In this document: one piece after another, positions 1 to 10,116 of the stretch
Numbering within the stretch: position 1 is the stretch's first letter
How the letters are laid out: every line of letters starts with the position of its first letter
Source of the DNA: Colwellia sp.
GTDB taxonomy: Bacteria > Pseudomonadota > Gammaproteobacteria > Enterobacterales > Alteromonadaceae
DNA: 64,000 bases
NCBI GenBank assembly: GCA_020630795.1
Contig: JAHDIK010000004.1
Span: forward strand, 73,732 to 137,731
Direction of reading: 5' to 3'
Made by a program: the position numbers and the translations under genes
Notes under the pieces: generated by a model
Told to the model about the DNA's origin: nothing
Database searches by the model: none
The model's input: only the letters and a program-made list of their open reading frames with translations

Positions 1-1505
1 GTTAAATCGCCTGACATATCTTCGTCTACAGTAGATGCTTTTTCTTCTTCAGGAGCTGGTGCGGCAGCTGCATCCATAAGTGCGTCAATGTCATCAGGGT
101 CCGTTAAATCGCCTGACATATCTTCTTCAGAAGAATCTTTTTCGTTATCGTCGTCTCCACCTAATAAATCATCGAGTAGGCTTTGATCAAGCTCTCCACC
201 TTCTAGTGGTTCTGATTCTTCTTCATCAAAACCTGACAATAGAGAATCTAAATCACTTTGATCTAGCTCACCACCTTCTAGTGGTTCACCATCAAGTGAA
301 ATATCCTCTAAATCATCTATTTCATCATCTAAGTGAATTACATCATCATCAAGCAACTCTTCTTCAGGAGCTTCCGTATCGTCACTCAACAATTCATCAA
401 GGTCATCTGAGAATAAATCATCTTCTTTAACGTCGCCTTCAGCTAAATCGATAGACAATTCATCATCTAATGACAGTTCGTCGTCTAACGATAATTCATC
501 ATCTAATGATAGCTCATCATCAAGCGACAATTCATCGTCGAGTGACTGCTCTTCAGCTGGCGTTTCCGCTTTCGGTTCTTCCGCTTGTTTTTCTTGTTCT
601 ACAACTTTTGGTTCTTCTTTATCTGACGACTTTTTACGTTTTATAAACCAAAATATTAAACCTAGAATAAGTGCAGCTGGCAATGTGGCAAGTAACGAGA
701 TAAACCACAAACTTGACGTAAACCCGCTACCACTCTCTTCCATTTTTTGCTTTTCAAGCAACAACTCTGCTTCACGAGCTTCTGCTTTTTCCAATAAAGC
801 CTGCTGTAACGCAATCATGTCATTCATTTGAAGCTTAATTTCTTTACTTTTAGCGACCTCATCGCGCATTACGTTAAGCTGGTCGTTAAAGGAAGATAGT
901 TTACTTCGTAACCCTTCGTTTTCTCGAAGTAACACTTGCAAACCATCAATAGAGTCAAGTACATCTCTTTGAATTGTTGTTAAACGTTCTGTTTGATCGT
1001 TTCCAAAATTTTGAAGCTTTTCGTTAATTTCTACTTTTGCGGCATCTAAATCTTTTTTCTTAACGGATAACTCTTCCGGCTTTTGAGCTTTCTTTTTGGC
1101 TACTTTAGTGGATTTTTTCTGCCAGTTTTTATCGTCACTTGTTGACTTCCTTTGAGCATAAACAGGATCAATTAGTTTGATTTGGTCTGCGGTAGGTACG
1201 TTGAGAATAGATCCTGTAACGAGATGATTTAAGTTATTATCTAAAAAAGCTTGAGGGTTACGTTGAAACAACGCTTGCATTACTTGGTACACGGTAAGGC
1301 TAGGATCTGGTCTTACTTTTAGGGCAACATTCCACAACGTATCACGCGGAGTTACTGGGCCGTATCGTTCATAAACAACAGTATCACTTGATTTAGGTCC
1401 TTTAATAGTAATACCGGCCTCTTCAGCGTGTACTGAAAATGCAGTGATTACCATAAACCCTAATATTAGAACCTGCCACAGGCACAGGCGTAAAAATTGT
1501 TGCAT
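1..1505 (-). CDS. fimV: FimV-type pilus assembly/polar hub protein, C-terminus cut off by window edge
   Basis: About 501 residues are visible from an ATG at 1505. A Sec signal (about residues 1-28, ending ..FSVHAEEA) is followed by the FimV N-terminal LysM-like domain (RYGPVTPRDTLWNVALKVRP, then ..QALFQRNPQAF), a Lys-rich linker, a coiled coil (about 150-245), one transmembrane helix (about 255-275, ending FWFIKRKK) and a very acidic cytoplasmic tail. The tail holds five SLDDEL-type hexapeptides and longer duplications (LEGGELDQS twice, EDMSGDLT twice). FimV organises polar type IV pilus and chemosensory components and binds peptidoglycan. The order pdxB-asd-fimV is the usual one in related genera. 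The C-terminal TPR/FimV domain lies outside the window. Confidence 0.93.
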   Translation of the reverse strand, partial: MQQFLRLCLWQVLILGFMVITAFSVHAEEAGITIKGPKSSDTVVYERYGPVTPRDTLWNVALKVRPDPSLTVYQVMQALFQRNPQAFLDNNLNHLVTGSILNVPTADQIKLIDPVYAQRKSTSDDKNWQKKSTKVAKKKAQKPEELSVKKKDLDAAKVEINEKLQNFGNDQTERLTTIQRDVLDSIDGLQVLLRENEGLRSKLSSFNDQLNVMRDEVAKSKEIKLQMNDMIALQQALLEKAEAREAELLLEKQKMEESGSGFTSSLWFISLLATLPAALILGLIFWFIKRKKSSDKEEPKVVEQEKQAEEPKAETPAEEQSLDDELSLDDELSLDDELSLDDELSLDDELSIDLAEGDVKEDDLFSDDLDELLSDDTEAPEEELLDDDVIHLDDEIDDLEDISLDGEPLEGGELDQSDLDSLLSGFDEEESEPLEGGELDQSLLDDLLGGDDDNEKDSSEEDMSGDLTDPDDIDALMDAAAAPAPEEEKASTVDEDMSGDL

Positions 1506-1662
1506 CACAACTTTCCTATTTATTATGAGTAGTGACAATGATTTGTCACATTCAAGACCATGGAAAATAAAGCAAACTTTATTCCAACTATGCCTATCAT
1601 ACCAAGTAAATCAGATATGTCCCTTTAAATTACATTGTATATTTTACCTAAATGTATAGCAT

Positions 1663-1697
1663 AAAAAAACCCGCGGCTAGTGTTAGCAGCGGGTTTT
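1663..1697 (-). terminator. Rho-independent terminator after asd
   Basis: On the minus strand the arms AAAACCCGC and GCGGGTTTT surround a short loop and run into a stretch of seven T. It lies about 50 bases past the asd stop codon and upstream of fimV, so fimV should have its own promoter between here and 1505. Confidence 0.85.
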
Positions 1698-1747
1698 ACA
1701 TTGTGTATTAGTATTTACTTAACTAATGATAAAATAAGCACTTTCAA

Positions 1748-2767
1748 TTACGATAAATGTTCTTTAATCAGTAGCTCTGCAATTTGAATACTGTTAGTAG
1801 CGGCACCTTTACGTGTGTTGTCGGCAACAATCCACATGTTTATACCGCAGTTGTGGCTAATGTCTTCACGAATACGGCCAACGTATGTAGCATCTTTGCC
1901 ACTTGCTTCACCAATTTGTGTTGGGAAGTCTTCGTCGTTACGACAAACTTCAACACCTTCAGCGTTCTCAAGTAAATCTTTAACTTCTTCAGCTGAAATA
2001 GGCGATTTGGTTTCGATATGAAGCGCTTCACCGTGACCAAAAAATACAGGTACACGAACCGCTGTTGGGTTAACTAAAATATTTTCGTCTCCGAAAATTT
2101 TCTTCGTTTCCCAAACCATTTTCATTTCTTCTTTGGTGTAACCATTATCTAAAAACACGTCAATTTGTGGAATTACGTTAAATGCGATTTGACGAGAAAA
2201 GTTTTTAGACTCTACAGGTTTACCACTTAACAAGTCAGCTGTTTGCTTAGCAAGCTCGTCCATAGACTCTTTACCGCCACCTGAAACAGATTGGTAAGTT
2301 GACACGTTAATACGTGAAATACCTACAGCGTCTTGAATAGGCTTAAGTGCAACCAACATTTGAATGGTTGAACAATTAGGGTTAGCGATAATATTACGAT
2401 TACGGTATTCAGCTAATGCGTCAGGATTTACTTCCGGAACAATTAGTGGAATGTCGTCTTCGTAACGAAATTCAGATGTGTTATCAATTACTATACAACC
2501 TGCTTCACCGGCAATTGGAGCAAACTTAGCAGACGTAGCACCGCCAGCTGAAAAGAAGCCAATTTGAGCCTGTGAAAAATCAAAGTTGTCTGCATCTAAA
2601 ACTTCAACACTTTCTCCATTAAATTCAATAAATTCACCAGCAGAACGAGCACTTGCTAACGGGTAAAGTTTATTAATAGGAAAGTCTCTTTGTTCAAGAA
2701 TTTCAATAATTGTTTTGCCTACAAGGCCTGTTGCGCCGAGTACGCAAACATCAAATTTCTGTGCCAT
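1748..2767 (-). CDS. asd: Aspartate-semialdehyde dehydrogenase
   Basis: Reduces beta-aspartyl phosphate to aspartate semialdehyde with NADPH, the shared step to lysine/diaminopimelate, threonine and methionine. The 339-residue length is normal. The N-terminal nucleotide-binding motif is VLGATGLVGKTIIEIL; the catalytic cysteine is in NPNCSTIQM (about residue 132); the substrate region contains YQSVSGGGKESMDEL. It is the short form shared by Vibrio/Shewanella-type proteins rather than the 367-residue E. coli form. It follows pdxB by 21 bases, so the two are probably co-transcribed, and ends at a strong terminator. Confidence 0.97.
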   Translation of the reverse strand: MAQKFDVCVLGATGLVGKTIIEILEQRDFPINKLYPLASARSAGEFIEFNGESVEVLDADNFDFSQAQIGFFSAGGATSAKFAPIAGEAGCIVIDNTSEFRYEDDIPLIVPEVNPDALAEYRNRNIIANPNCSTIQMLVALKPIQDAVGISRINVSTYQSVSGGGKESMDELAKQTADLLSGKPVESKNFSRQIAFNVIPQIDVFLDNGYTKEEMKMVWETKKIFGDENILVNPTAVRVPVFFGHGEALHIETKSPISAEEVKDLLENAEGVEVCRNDEDFPTQIGEASGKDATYVGRIREDISHNCGINMWIVADNTRKGAATNSIQIAELLIKEHLS

Positions 2768-2788
2768 GATCCTCTCTCTTTTTAAGTT

Positions 2789-3907
2789 CTATTCACTAAA
2801 GCCAAGACGATGTGGCACATCGATATTGGCTTGATTATCTGAAGATACTCGAACTGCCGAAAACTCCCTGCGAGCTGGGTATGTTTTACGAATATGATCG
2901 AATCCCTTACTGTTAATTTGTTGACGAAATATACCATCGTCACGCCTTACATCGTATACCATTTTCACCAACTGGTTTAGTAAAATTTCATCAAAATGTT
3001 GTTTTATTTCAACTGAATTGATTGTTGGCGCTGGTAAGAAGTCTTTTAGCTTCTTTTCAACGGGTATATCTAGCTGTTTACATAATGCCTGATAGAGCAT
3101 TTCTGTTCCACGAGCTTTTCCTTCTAAGCTATAACCAGCAATGTGTGCACTCGCTATTTCAGTATATTCAATAAGTGGGTGGAGTAAGTTGGGCTCACCT
3201 TCCCACACATCAAGTACTAACTTGGTTTTCATACCTTTTTTCTTTAAGGCAAGTAATGCATGATTATCAATAACCTCACCACGACAAGCATTTATTAAAA
3301 TTTGATCATCGTTAAGTAATTCCAGACGAGCTTTATCAATTAAATGATATGTTGGGTGCTCACCATCAGTGGTTAACGGCACATGTAACGAAATTACATC
3401 ACACTTCAACGCTTCATCTAACGATACAAATGCTCGATTATCACTATCTGACTCTTCCGCAAAAGGGTCACACATCACGTAATTTATGCCCAAGGCAGTT
3501 AACTTTTCACTTAATCTCGTACCCGTATTACCTGCACCTACAATACCTACGGTGAGTGAAAATACGTCAAAAAGATAACGTTCAGCTAAAACCACCAAAG
3601 CACTTGTCACATACTCAGCAACTGAAATAGCATTACAGCCGGGCGCAGAAGTAAACGGAACACCTCTAGACGTAAGATAAGGTTGGTCAATATGATCTAC
3701 CCCAATAGTCGCTGTTCCAACAAACCCTAATGTTGTATTTTTTTGTAATAAATTTTCATTTACTTTGGTAATTGAGCGTACTAATAGTACATCTGCGTCT
3801 TCAACCATGTCAGGCGTTAATTCTCTACCAGCAAAAGAATGAAGATTTCCTAAGTCACCAAAAAACTCTTTAGCAAATGGCATGTTTTCGTCGTGATATA
3901 TGTTCAT
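2789..3907 (-). CDS. pdxB: Erythronate-4-phosphate dehydrogenase
   Basis: NAD-dependent oxidation of 4-phosphoerythronate in the DXP-independent (PdxB/SerC/PdxA/PdxJ) route to pyridoxal phosphate. The 372 residues show the D-2-hydroxyacid dehydrogenase fold: GIVGAGNTGTRL for NAD binding, then INACRGEVIDNHALL and LDVWEGEPNL around the catalytic Arg/Glu, HIAGYSLEGKARGTEM with the catalytic His, and the family-specific C-terminal dimerisation domain. It sits between fabB (separated by a terminator) and asd (21 bases downstream). Confidence 0.96.
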   Translation of the reverse strand: MNIYHDENMPFAKEFFGDLGNLHSFAGRELTPDMVEDADVLLVRSITKVNENLLQKNTTLGFVGTATIGVDHIDQPYLTSRGVPFTSAPGCNAISVAEYVTSALVVLAERYLFDVFSLTVGIVGAGNTGTRLSEKLTALGINYVMCDPFAEESDSDNRAFVSLDEALKCDVISLHVPLTTDGEHPTYHLIDKARLELLNDDQILINACRGEVIDNHALLALKKKGMKTKLVLDVWEGEPNLLHPLIEYTEIASAHIAGYSLEGKARGTEMLYQALCKQLDIPVEKKLKDFLPAPTINSVEIKQHFDEILLNQLVKMVYDVRRDDGIFRQQINSKGFDHIRKTYPARREFSAVRVSSDNQANIDVPHRLGFSE

Positions 3908-3953
3908 GAAAGTATCGAAATGATTATTTTATGAGTGAATTTTACCCTAAAAA

Positions 3954-3983
3954 CAAAAAACCACTAATAATAATTAGTGGTTT
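3954..3983 (-). terminator. Terminator after fabB
   Basis: Minus-strand hairpin AAACCACTAAT / ATTAGTGGTTT with a short loop, followed by TTTTTTG. It separates fabB from pdxB. Confidence 0.75.
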
Positions 3984-4056
3984 AACGTGCTTAATCGTTA
4001 TTTAGCGAGTAACTAACAATAGGGTTTGCTGATTACTCGAACGTTAATAAGATTTA

Positions 4057-5271
4057 TTATGCTTTGTACTTTTGCATAACTAACGTTGCGTTAGTTCCAC
4101 CAAATCCGAAGCTATTAGACATAACTAAGTTAAGCTCAGCGTCACGCTTTTCAGTGACAATATCTAAACCAGCCGCTTTTTCATCAGCAGTTTCAACGTT
4201 AATAGAAGGAGCAACGAAATTATTCTCCATCATTAACAACGAGTAAATTGCTTCATGTACGCCTGCCGCACCTAGTGCGTGACCTGTCATCGCTTTTGTA
4301 GCAGAAATCGCTGGAGACTTATCGCCAAATACTTCTTGAATAGCGCCTAATTCTTTCACATCTCCAACAGGAGTAGATGTTCCGTGAGTATTTAAGTAGT
4401 CAACCTCACCTTCTACACCAGTCATTGCTTGTTGCATACAACGAACTGCACCTTCACCGCTCGGAGCAACCATGTCATAACCGTCAGACGTTGCGCCATA
4501 ACCTACAATTTCAGCATAAATTTTAGCGCCACGAGCTAATGCATGTTCTAGCTCTTCAACGACTAACATACCGCCACCGCCAGAGATAACAAAACCATCT
4601 CTGTCTGCATCATACGTACGAGAAGCTCTTTCTGGGGTATCGTTATATTTTGAAGAAAGTGCACCCATACCATCAAACATCATAGCTAACGACCAATCTA
4701 CTTCTTCACCACCACCAGCAAAAACAATATCTTGCTTGCCAAGTTGAATAAGCTCTGCCGCATGGCCAATACAATGAGCACTTGTTGCACATGCTGAACT
4801 CATCGAGTAGTTAACACCTAAAATTTTGAATGGCGTTGCTAAACAAGCTGAAACCGTACTCGACATGGTTTTAGGAACCGCATATGGACCTACACGTCTA
4901 ATGCCTTTTTCTCTTAACACGTCAGCAGTAGTTACTGTGTGATATGAAGATGCTCCGCCAGAACCAGCTACAATACCAGTACGAACATTTGATACCTGCT
5001 CTGGTGTAAGTTTTGAATCATCAATCGCTTCTTGCATAGCGATGTAAGAATAACCTGCAGCATCTCCCATAAAACGCATAGCTTTACGATCTATATGGTC
5101 AGCAACATTAATATCTGGCTTACCCCACACTTGGCTACGTAAACCTACTTCAGCAAAACTCTCTGCACGAGAGATACCTGAACGCCCTTCTTGTAAAGAC
5201 GCTAATACTTCTTCGCTATTGTTGCCAATGCTTGACACAATGCCTAAACCGGTGATTACTACACGTTTCAT
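4057..5271 (-). CDS. fabB: Beta-ketoacyl-ACP synthase I
   Basis: Condenses malonyl-ACP with acyl-ACP, including the unsaturated C10-C14 intermediates of type II fatty acid synthesis. It is 404 residues long. The catalytic Cys lies in [13 protein letters not shown] (about residue 163) and the two active-site histidines in [12 protein letters not shown] and [15 protein letters not shown], with [13 protein letters not shown] at the C-terminus. The SSACATS motif favours FabB over FabF. It is divergent from mnmC, as in E. coli, and has an 18-bp palindrome resembling a FabR site upstream. Confidence 0.96.
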   Translation of the reverse strand: MKRVVITGLGIVSSIGNNSEEVLASLQEGRSGISRAESFAEVGLRSQVWGKPDINVADHIDRKAMRFMGDAAGYSYIAMQEAIDDSKLTPEQVSNVRTGIVAGSGGASSYHTVTTADVLREKGIRRVGPYAVPKTMSSTVSACLATPFKILGVNYSMSSACATSAHCIGHAAELIQLGKQDIVFAGGGEEVDWSLAMMFDGMGALSSKYNDTPERASRTYDADRDGFVISGGGGMLVVEELEHALARGAKIYAEIVGYGATSDGYDMVAPSGEGAVRCMQQAMTGVEGEVDYLNTHGTSTPVGDVKELGAIQEVFGDKSPAISATKAMTGHALGAAGVHEAIYSLLMMENNFVAPSINVETADEKAAGLDIVTEKRDAELNLVMSNSFGFGGTNATLVMQKYKA

Positions 5272-5345
5272 TTATATAACCATATTCAAAATTTAAAAAA
5301 TCCGAGCGTATCATACAGACTTTTGCCCGACATACTGGTCTGTTC

Positions 5346-5363
5346 AGTGTACAAGTGTACACT
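5346..5363. promoter_or_regulatory. Candidate FabR-type operator upstream of fabB
   Basis: The 18-mer AGTGTACAAGTGTACACT has perfect 8-bp arms around AG, 75 bases upstream of the fabB start in the fabB-mnmC divergent region. The TGTACA cores and the position before fabB match what is known for the unsaturated-fatty-acid regulator FabR. Which regulator binds it is inferred; no fabR gene is in the window. Confidence 0.55.
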
Positions 5364-5450
5364 CATTTATTCAATTGATTATCTATTTCACTGGAAAAGA
5401 GATAAAATACACGTTCTATCTTACTTTATACGAACAACTTTAAAAATACT

Positions 5451-7466
5451 GTGACTCAAAAATCTTCTCTTATTTTTCAAGATAATGGCGCACCGTTCTC
5501 TGAACATTTCGACGATATTTACTTTGATACCGAGTCAGGATGCGAGCAAAGCCAAACTGTTTTTATTGACGCAAATAAAATTTTTGAGAAACTAAAAAAA
5601 CACAGTACATATACCATAGCGGAAACTGGTTTTGGTACCGGACTAAATTTTTTACTAACACTTCAAGTATATCAACAAGCTCTTGATTTACCGTTAGACC
5701 AAAGTAATAACTATGTTCATTCAAACAATAAAAAGCTTAATTTTATTACTGTAGAAAAATTCCCTTTAACTAAACAACAGTTAGAAAAATCTCTATCGCT
5801 ATTTCCGCACCTTAAAGCCTTTTATTTACCCTTACTCGAACAATACCCAGACACAATAGATGCAAGTGTAGACGAAATATTTGAGTTTTCCTTCTTTAAT
5901 GGAAATGTTTCGCTAACGTTATATATTGGCGATGCAACGGACGTTTACCGCAAACTAAAAGCCCCTAAAGAAGGCTTAGTAGATACTTGGTATTTAGATG
6001 GTTTTTCACCTCGTAAAAACCCTGATATGTGGAGCCTTGAACTCTTTCAACAAATAGCAAGATTAGCGAAAGAACAATCAACACTTTCTACCTTTACCAT
6101 TGCGGGTTTTGTTCGACGTCAGCTCATAGAAGTGGGTTATCGATTGAGTAAGGTTGAAACAACCGGATTAAAAAAAGAAGTACTCAAAGCAAAATTCCAG
6201 CAAAGTAAAACGATAGGTCGGGGTTATCAAGCTCGTCCAAGAATAACCAAACCTCAACACGTAGCAATTGTAGGAGGTGGTATCGCCTCTGCTTGCGCAG
6301 CGTATTTTTTAACTAAGCAAGGTGTCAAAATTACGCTGTATTGTAAAGATGAAAAACTCGCTCAAGGCGCATCTAGCAATGCAATTGGAGCTTTGTTTCC
6401 ATTACTTCATCAACAGCGCGATGATATTAGCGAGTTTTACGAAACAGCGTTCTGGCATGCTAAAAAACTTTACAATGAGTTAACTCAAAGCGGGTTTGAG
6501 TTTGCACACCAATGGTGTGGATTACTCGATGTATCTTACAAAGAGTCATTAGAAAAACGCCAAACACTGTTTCAAAACATAAATGCTTGGCCGCATAACC
6601 TAATACATTCCGTGAGTGCTGAACAAGCCAAAAAATTGAGTAATATTGATATTAATCATGGCGGTTTATTCATGCCAGAAGCAGGATGGATTGCCCCTCA
6701 AGAACTTGTACAAGCCTTATTTAAAGCAGCAAAGAAAACCAATAGGTTACGAATAGAAAAAAACACTAAAATTGATGCTATACAGCAAAACCCTGACAAA
6801 AGCTGGCAACTACATTCATCAAAAAAATCATTTAAAGAAAGTGTATTAGTCGTATGTGGTGGTGCAGACTCTATCAATATAAATACTGTAAACACACTAC
6901 CGTTAAGCTCAGTTCGCGGTCAAATAACAAGCATGGCAACCAATAGCAATATTGAAAAGCTATCTACCGTGGTATGCCATAAAGGGTATTTAACTCCTGC
7001 ACATAAAAATATTCATTGTATAGGAGCTACGTTTGATAAAGACAGTACTGATATTGTTGCAAACCAAGAAGGCGATAAATTCAATCTCAATATGCTAAAT
7101 ACATGTCTACCAAACTTAACACCGTGGACTCTTAGCGATGCGGTCACGGCAAAAGCTCGATTACGTTGCATGACACCCGATCACCTTCCGATAGTTGGCG
7201 CCATGCCTAATATTTCTGAACATATTGAACAGTATGCTCATTTACGAAAAGACAAAAATTGGAAGTTTTATGAAAACGCGCCAACAATAAGTAACTTATA
7301 TGTTTTAACGGGTTTAGGAGCCAGAGGGTTATGCAGTGCGCCTTTAACAGCAGAAATACTTGCCGCTGATTTGTGCGGAACACCATATCCCGTAAACACA
7401 AAAATGCTATTTAACTTATCACCCAATCGATTTATTGTGAGAGATTTGATCAAACGAAAAGTTTAG
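5451..7466 (+). CDS. mnmC: Bifunctional tRNA mnm5s2U34 synthesis protein MnmC
   Basis: Completes mnm5s2U at the wobble base of tRNAs for Lys, Glu and Gln. The N-terminal half (about 1-250) is the SAM-dependent methyltransferase (TIAETGFGTGLNFL, DTWYLDGFSPRKNPDMW). The C-terminal half (about 270-671) is the FAD oxidase that removes the carboxymethyl group (VAIVGGGIASACAAYFL; near the end YVLTGLGARGLCSAPL). The length of 671 is normal for the fused form. The start is GTG with in-frame context matching family N-termini (SLIFQDNGAPFSEHFDDIYF). It is monocistronic, divergent from fabB and convergent with ubiI. Confidence 0.95.
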   Translation: MTQKSSLIFQDNGAPFSEHFDDIYFDTESGCEQSQTVFIDANKIFEKLKKHSTYTIAETGFGTGLNFLLTLQVYQQALDLPLDQSNNYVHSNNKKLNFITVEKFPLTKQQLEKSLSLFPHLKAFYLPLLEQYPDTIDASVDEIFEFSFFNGNVSLTLYIGDATDVYRKLKAPKEGLVDTWYLDGFSPRKNPDMWSLELFQQIARLAKEQSTLSTFTIAGFVRRQLIEVGYRLSKVETTGLKKEVLKAKFQQSKTIGRGYQARPRITKPQHVAIVGGGIASACAAYFLTKQGVKITLYCKDEKLAQGASSNAIGALFPLLHQQRDDISEFYETAFWHAKKLYNELTQSGFEFAHQWCGLLDVSYKESLEKRQTLFQNINAWPHNLIHSVSAEQAKKLSNIDINHGGLFMPEAGWIAPQELVQALFKAAKKTNRLRIEKNTKIDAIQQNPDKSWQLHSSKKSFKESVLVVCGGADSININTVNTLPLSSVRGQITSMATNSNIEKLSTVVCHKGYLTPAHKNIHCIGATFDKDSTDIVANQEGDKFNLNMLNTCLPNLTPWTLSDAVTAKARLRCMTPDHLPIVGAMPNISEHIEQYAHLRKDKNWKFYENAPTISNLYVLTGLGARGLCSAPLTAEILAADLCGTPYPVNTKMLFNLSPNRFIVRDLIKRKV

Positions 7467-7487
7467 CTGTTCTAACGCCTAACAGCT
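7465..7487. terminator. Weak hairpin between convergent mnmC and ubiI
   Basis: AGCTGTT and AACAGCT pair across a 9-base loop and overlap the mnmC stop. The hairpin is followed by TCCCCCC rather than a T-run, so it may be a weak or Rho-assisted terminator or simply a stabilising 3' end. Confidence 0.3.
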
Positions 7488-7513
7488 TCCCCCCTCACCT
7501 AATTCAATAACAA

Positions 7514-8758
7514 TTAGTCTCGCTGATATTTAGCAAGTTTAGGTAATTCAGCTTTTAAGCCCAAAGCTTGCTTCATTAAGGTATTTTTAATCGGCGCGGT
7601 ATTATCAAATATCGTCATACCAATGCCACGCACAATTTGTGTAAGTTTTTGTTGTGGCGTAAATACCTGCTTAATTGCTTCCATTGCCGCTATCATCTCA
7701 GATGCTTCTGACTTTCTCCAACGAGAATAATGATTTAGAACAGTTGAATTTACCCAGTCATTATTATCTGTAGCATTTGAATCACTGTGAATTTTATCCG
7801 AAATAAGTTCACTCAAAGAAACAGCATCTAACAACCCTAAGTTAACGCCTTGCCCTGCAAGAGGATGAATCGTATGAGCAGCATCTCCAACCAATGCGAC
7901 TCTGTCTTTCACAAAACTTTGCGATAACCGCATTTTTAACGGATAAGAAAATGTATCACTAAGTAGTTTAATAATACCTAACTTACCATCACTAGCCGCG
8001 GTGATTTCTTTAGAGAAGTTTTCTTGCGAAAGTGCCATTAGGCGATCCGCATCGTTAGGCGCTGTAGACCACACAATGGAACATAAATTCGATTGATACA
8101 AAGGTAATAATGCGAGCGGCCCTGATGGAAGAAATACCTGCCACGCAGTATTTTGATGTCCTAATGAACATTCTACCGTTCCAACAATAGCGTGATGATC
8201 GTAGTCTCGAAACACTAAAGGTACATCTATTTGTTTTCTAACCCACGAATTTGCACCGTCAGCACCAACAAGTAGCTTCGCAGTTATAGGCATTTGCGTT
8301 TCAAAGCTTGCAAATACTTCGTTCTCTCCTACGCCTACATTCGTTATACGTTCCTGATTAAAAAACGTAATACCTTCATCTTTGCTTGCCTTGTTCCATA
8401 ATGCGTTACGAATAACGTCATTTTCGATTATCCAACCAAGTTGCGCATTATCTTCAACACCGGTGAGTTCATCAGACGAAAACGCAAGCTTGCCATACCC
8501 TGCTTTATCCCACACATGCATATGTTGGTAATCTTGCAAACGCATATTACAAATATCATCCCACACACCTAATTGACTAAAAATTTGTTTACTGGCTAAG
8601 TTAATCGCACTTACCCTAACATTAGGCTGATCTGATAATGGCTCTATCGATTTAGTGTCAGCAATGGCAACCGTTAATCCTGACGTTTTTCTAATAGCAA
8701 GCGCTAGCGTTAATCCCACCATTCCAGCACCAACAATCAAGATATCGAAATTCTGCAT
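7514..8758 (-). CDS. ubiI: FAD-dependent 2-octaprenylphenol hydroxylase, UbiI/VisC type
   Basis: One of the ring hydroxylases of aerobic ubiquinone synthesis. The 414 residues carry the three flavoprotein monooxygenase motifs: ILIVGAGMVGLTLAL at the N-terminus, LLVGADGANSWVRK in the middle, and ALVGDAAHTIHPLAGQGVNLGL near residue 290. The GDAAH form of the last motif separates it from the neighbouring UbiH paralogue, which has GNASH. It lies 50 bases downstream of ubiH, the usual ygfB-pepP-ubiH-ubiI order. Confidence 0.9.
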   Translation of the reverse strand: MQNFDILIVGAGMVGLTLALAIRKTSGLTVAIADTKSIEPLSDQPNVRVSAINLASKQIFSQLGVWDDICNMRLQDYQHMHVWDKAGYGKLAFSSDELTGVEDNAQLGWIIENDVIRNALWNKASKDEGITFFNQERITNVGVGENEVFASFETQMPITAKLLVGADGANSWVRKQIDVPLVFRDYDHHAIVGTVECSLGHQNTAWQVFLPSGPLALLPLYQSNLCSIVWSTAPNDADRLMALSQENFSKEITAASDGKLGIIKLLSDTFSYPLKMRLSQSFVKDRVALVGDAAHTIHPLAGQGVNLGLLDAVSLSELISDKIHSDSNATDNNDWVNSTVLNHYSRWRKSEASEMIAAMEAIKQVFTPQQKLTQIVRGIGMTIFDNTAPIKNTLMKQALGLKAELPKLAKYQRD

Positions 8759-8808
8759 ATTTTTTCACTTAAATTTTAGTATCAATAAACAAGGTAACAA
8801 ACGTAAAC

Positions 8809-10116
8809 CTAATAACCCATTGTTTTGTTTACAAATGATTTTTTAATTGATGGCACGTAATTCAAAACCTTTAGCGCGACATTTCTACCTGCGACTAATG
8901 GCGGTAATTGGTTTGAAAATAAGGTTACCAATGAATCGGTTAGCGTGATGATATGATCATGATCTTTTTTACGGGCATTGGCGTAATGCGTCAACGTATT
9001 TAACCCACCGATATCTTTGCCATTGATTCGAGACTCAGCAATATTATTAGAAAGCTCTTTTACATCTCTTAACCCTAAATTAAAGCCTTGCCCTGCAATA
9101 GGATGAATTGTATGAGAAGCATTTCCAACCAAAACCATACGATGATAAATCTGCTCTTGTGCTCGCACTAAAGACAAGGGATAAACATGGCGCGTACCTA
9201 TTTTGGTTATATCTCCCAACCAATAACCAAACGCCTGCTCTAACGCTTTTTTAAAGTCGCATTCAGATAGCTTTTGCATTTTTTCAGCTTCGTCAGGTTG
9301 AAGTGTCCATACTAAAGAACAGCGCGAGTCTTCATTATTTAGTTTAATTAAAGGTAGCATGGCTACCGGACCGTGCTCGGTAAAACGCTCGTAGGCTACA
9401 TGATTATGAGGTAAACGCGTCGCTACATTAGTAATAAGCGCTGATTGCTCATAGCTTTGCTCTGTAACATGAATATTTGCAAATTTTCTACAGCTAGATT
9501 GGGCGCCATCACACCCAATAAGCAATTTAGCGTTAATTATTTTAGACGACGCTAAAGTTAACACTGCACTGCTTTTCTGCCATTCAATGTTTGCAATAGA
9601 ATCAGGGGTAAACCATGTCAATGTTGAAGCTTTCGTATCGTTGTCATGCAATTGCTTTGCAAGTATGTGCTTTAACGTTTGTTGTAGTGCGTTACCAATT
9701 TTCGACATCTCCACAACATAACCTACCGCAAAAACACCGTGTTCTTCTGCCTTTATGCGTGCTTTACCGTAATAGCTTCGATCTGAAATGTGAATATCTT
9801 TGATAGGTTGTGCATACTCGGCAAGATACGACCATACACCAAGTGACTTTAAGTAACTAACTGATGCATGTGAAAGTGCTAATACGCGCTCGTCGAAAAC
9901 AGATTCAGGCGCAGCAACGGCATCATTCGCTTCGATAATAGCGATAAATAATGCCTTACTGTTGTATAGTCCAAGATTCAGCAGACTTAACGCCATAAGT
10001 AAACCTGACAATCCACCGCCAGAAATAACAACATCAAACGCTTGGTTGTCGGCGCTATTATTTATCGAGATTTCCTCTGCCGATGGCTTTAAACTGTTAC
10101 TTTCTTTACCTGACAT
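8809..10116 (-). CDS. ubiH: 2-octaprenyl-6-methoxyphenol hydroxylase UbiH
   Basis: FAD monooxygenase of ubiquinone synthesis. Motifs are VVISGGGLSGLLMAL, LLIGCDGAQSSCRK and LVGNASHTIHPIAGQGFNLGLRD; the Asn in GNASH is also typical of E. coli UbiH. The 435 residues include an N-terminal extension of about 25 residues before the Rossmann motif. A 220-base gap with no evident gene or terminator separates it from pepP, longer than in compact versions of this operon, so it may have an extra internal promoter. Confidence 0.92.
   Translation of the reverse strand: MSGKESNSLKPSAEEISINNSADNQAFDVVISGGGLSGLLMALSLLNLGLYNSKALFIAIIEANDAVAAPESVFDERVLALSHASVSYLKSLGVWSYLAEYAQPIKDIHISDRSYYGKARIKAEEHGVFAVGYVVEMSKIGNALQQTLKHILAKQLHDNDTKASTLTWFTPDSIANIEWQKSSAVLTLASSKIINAKLLIGCDGAQSSCRKFANIHVTEQSYEQSALITNVATRLPHNHVAYERFTEHGPVAMLPLIKLNNEDSRCSLVWTLQPDEAEKMQKLSECDFKKALEQAFGYWLGDITKIGTRHVYPLSLVRAQEQIYHRMVLVGNASHTIHPIAGQGFNLGLRDVKELSNNIAESRINGKDIGGLNTLTHYANARKKDHDHIITLTDSLVTLFSNQLPPLVAGRNVALKVLNYVPSIKKSFVNKTMGY

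Noticed and set aside
80..430. Plus-strand open frame of 116 codons, His/Leu rich
   Set aside because: It is the antisense shadow of the acidic FimV tail; the composition follows from GAT/GAA/TTA codons on the other strand, and it has no ribosome site.
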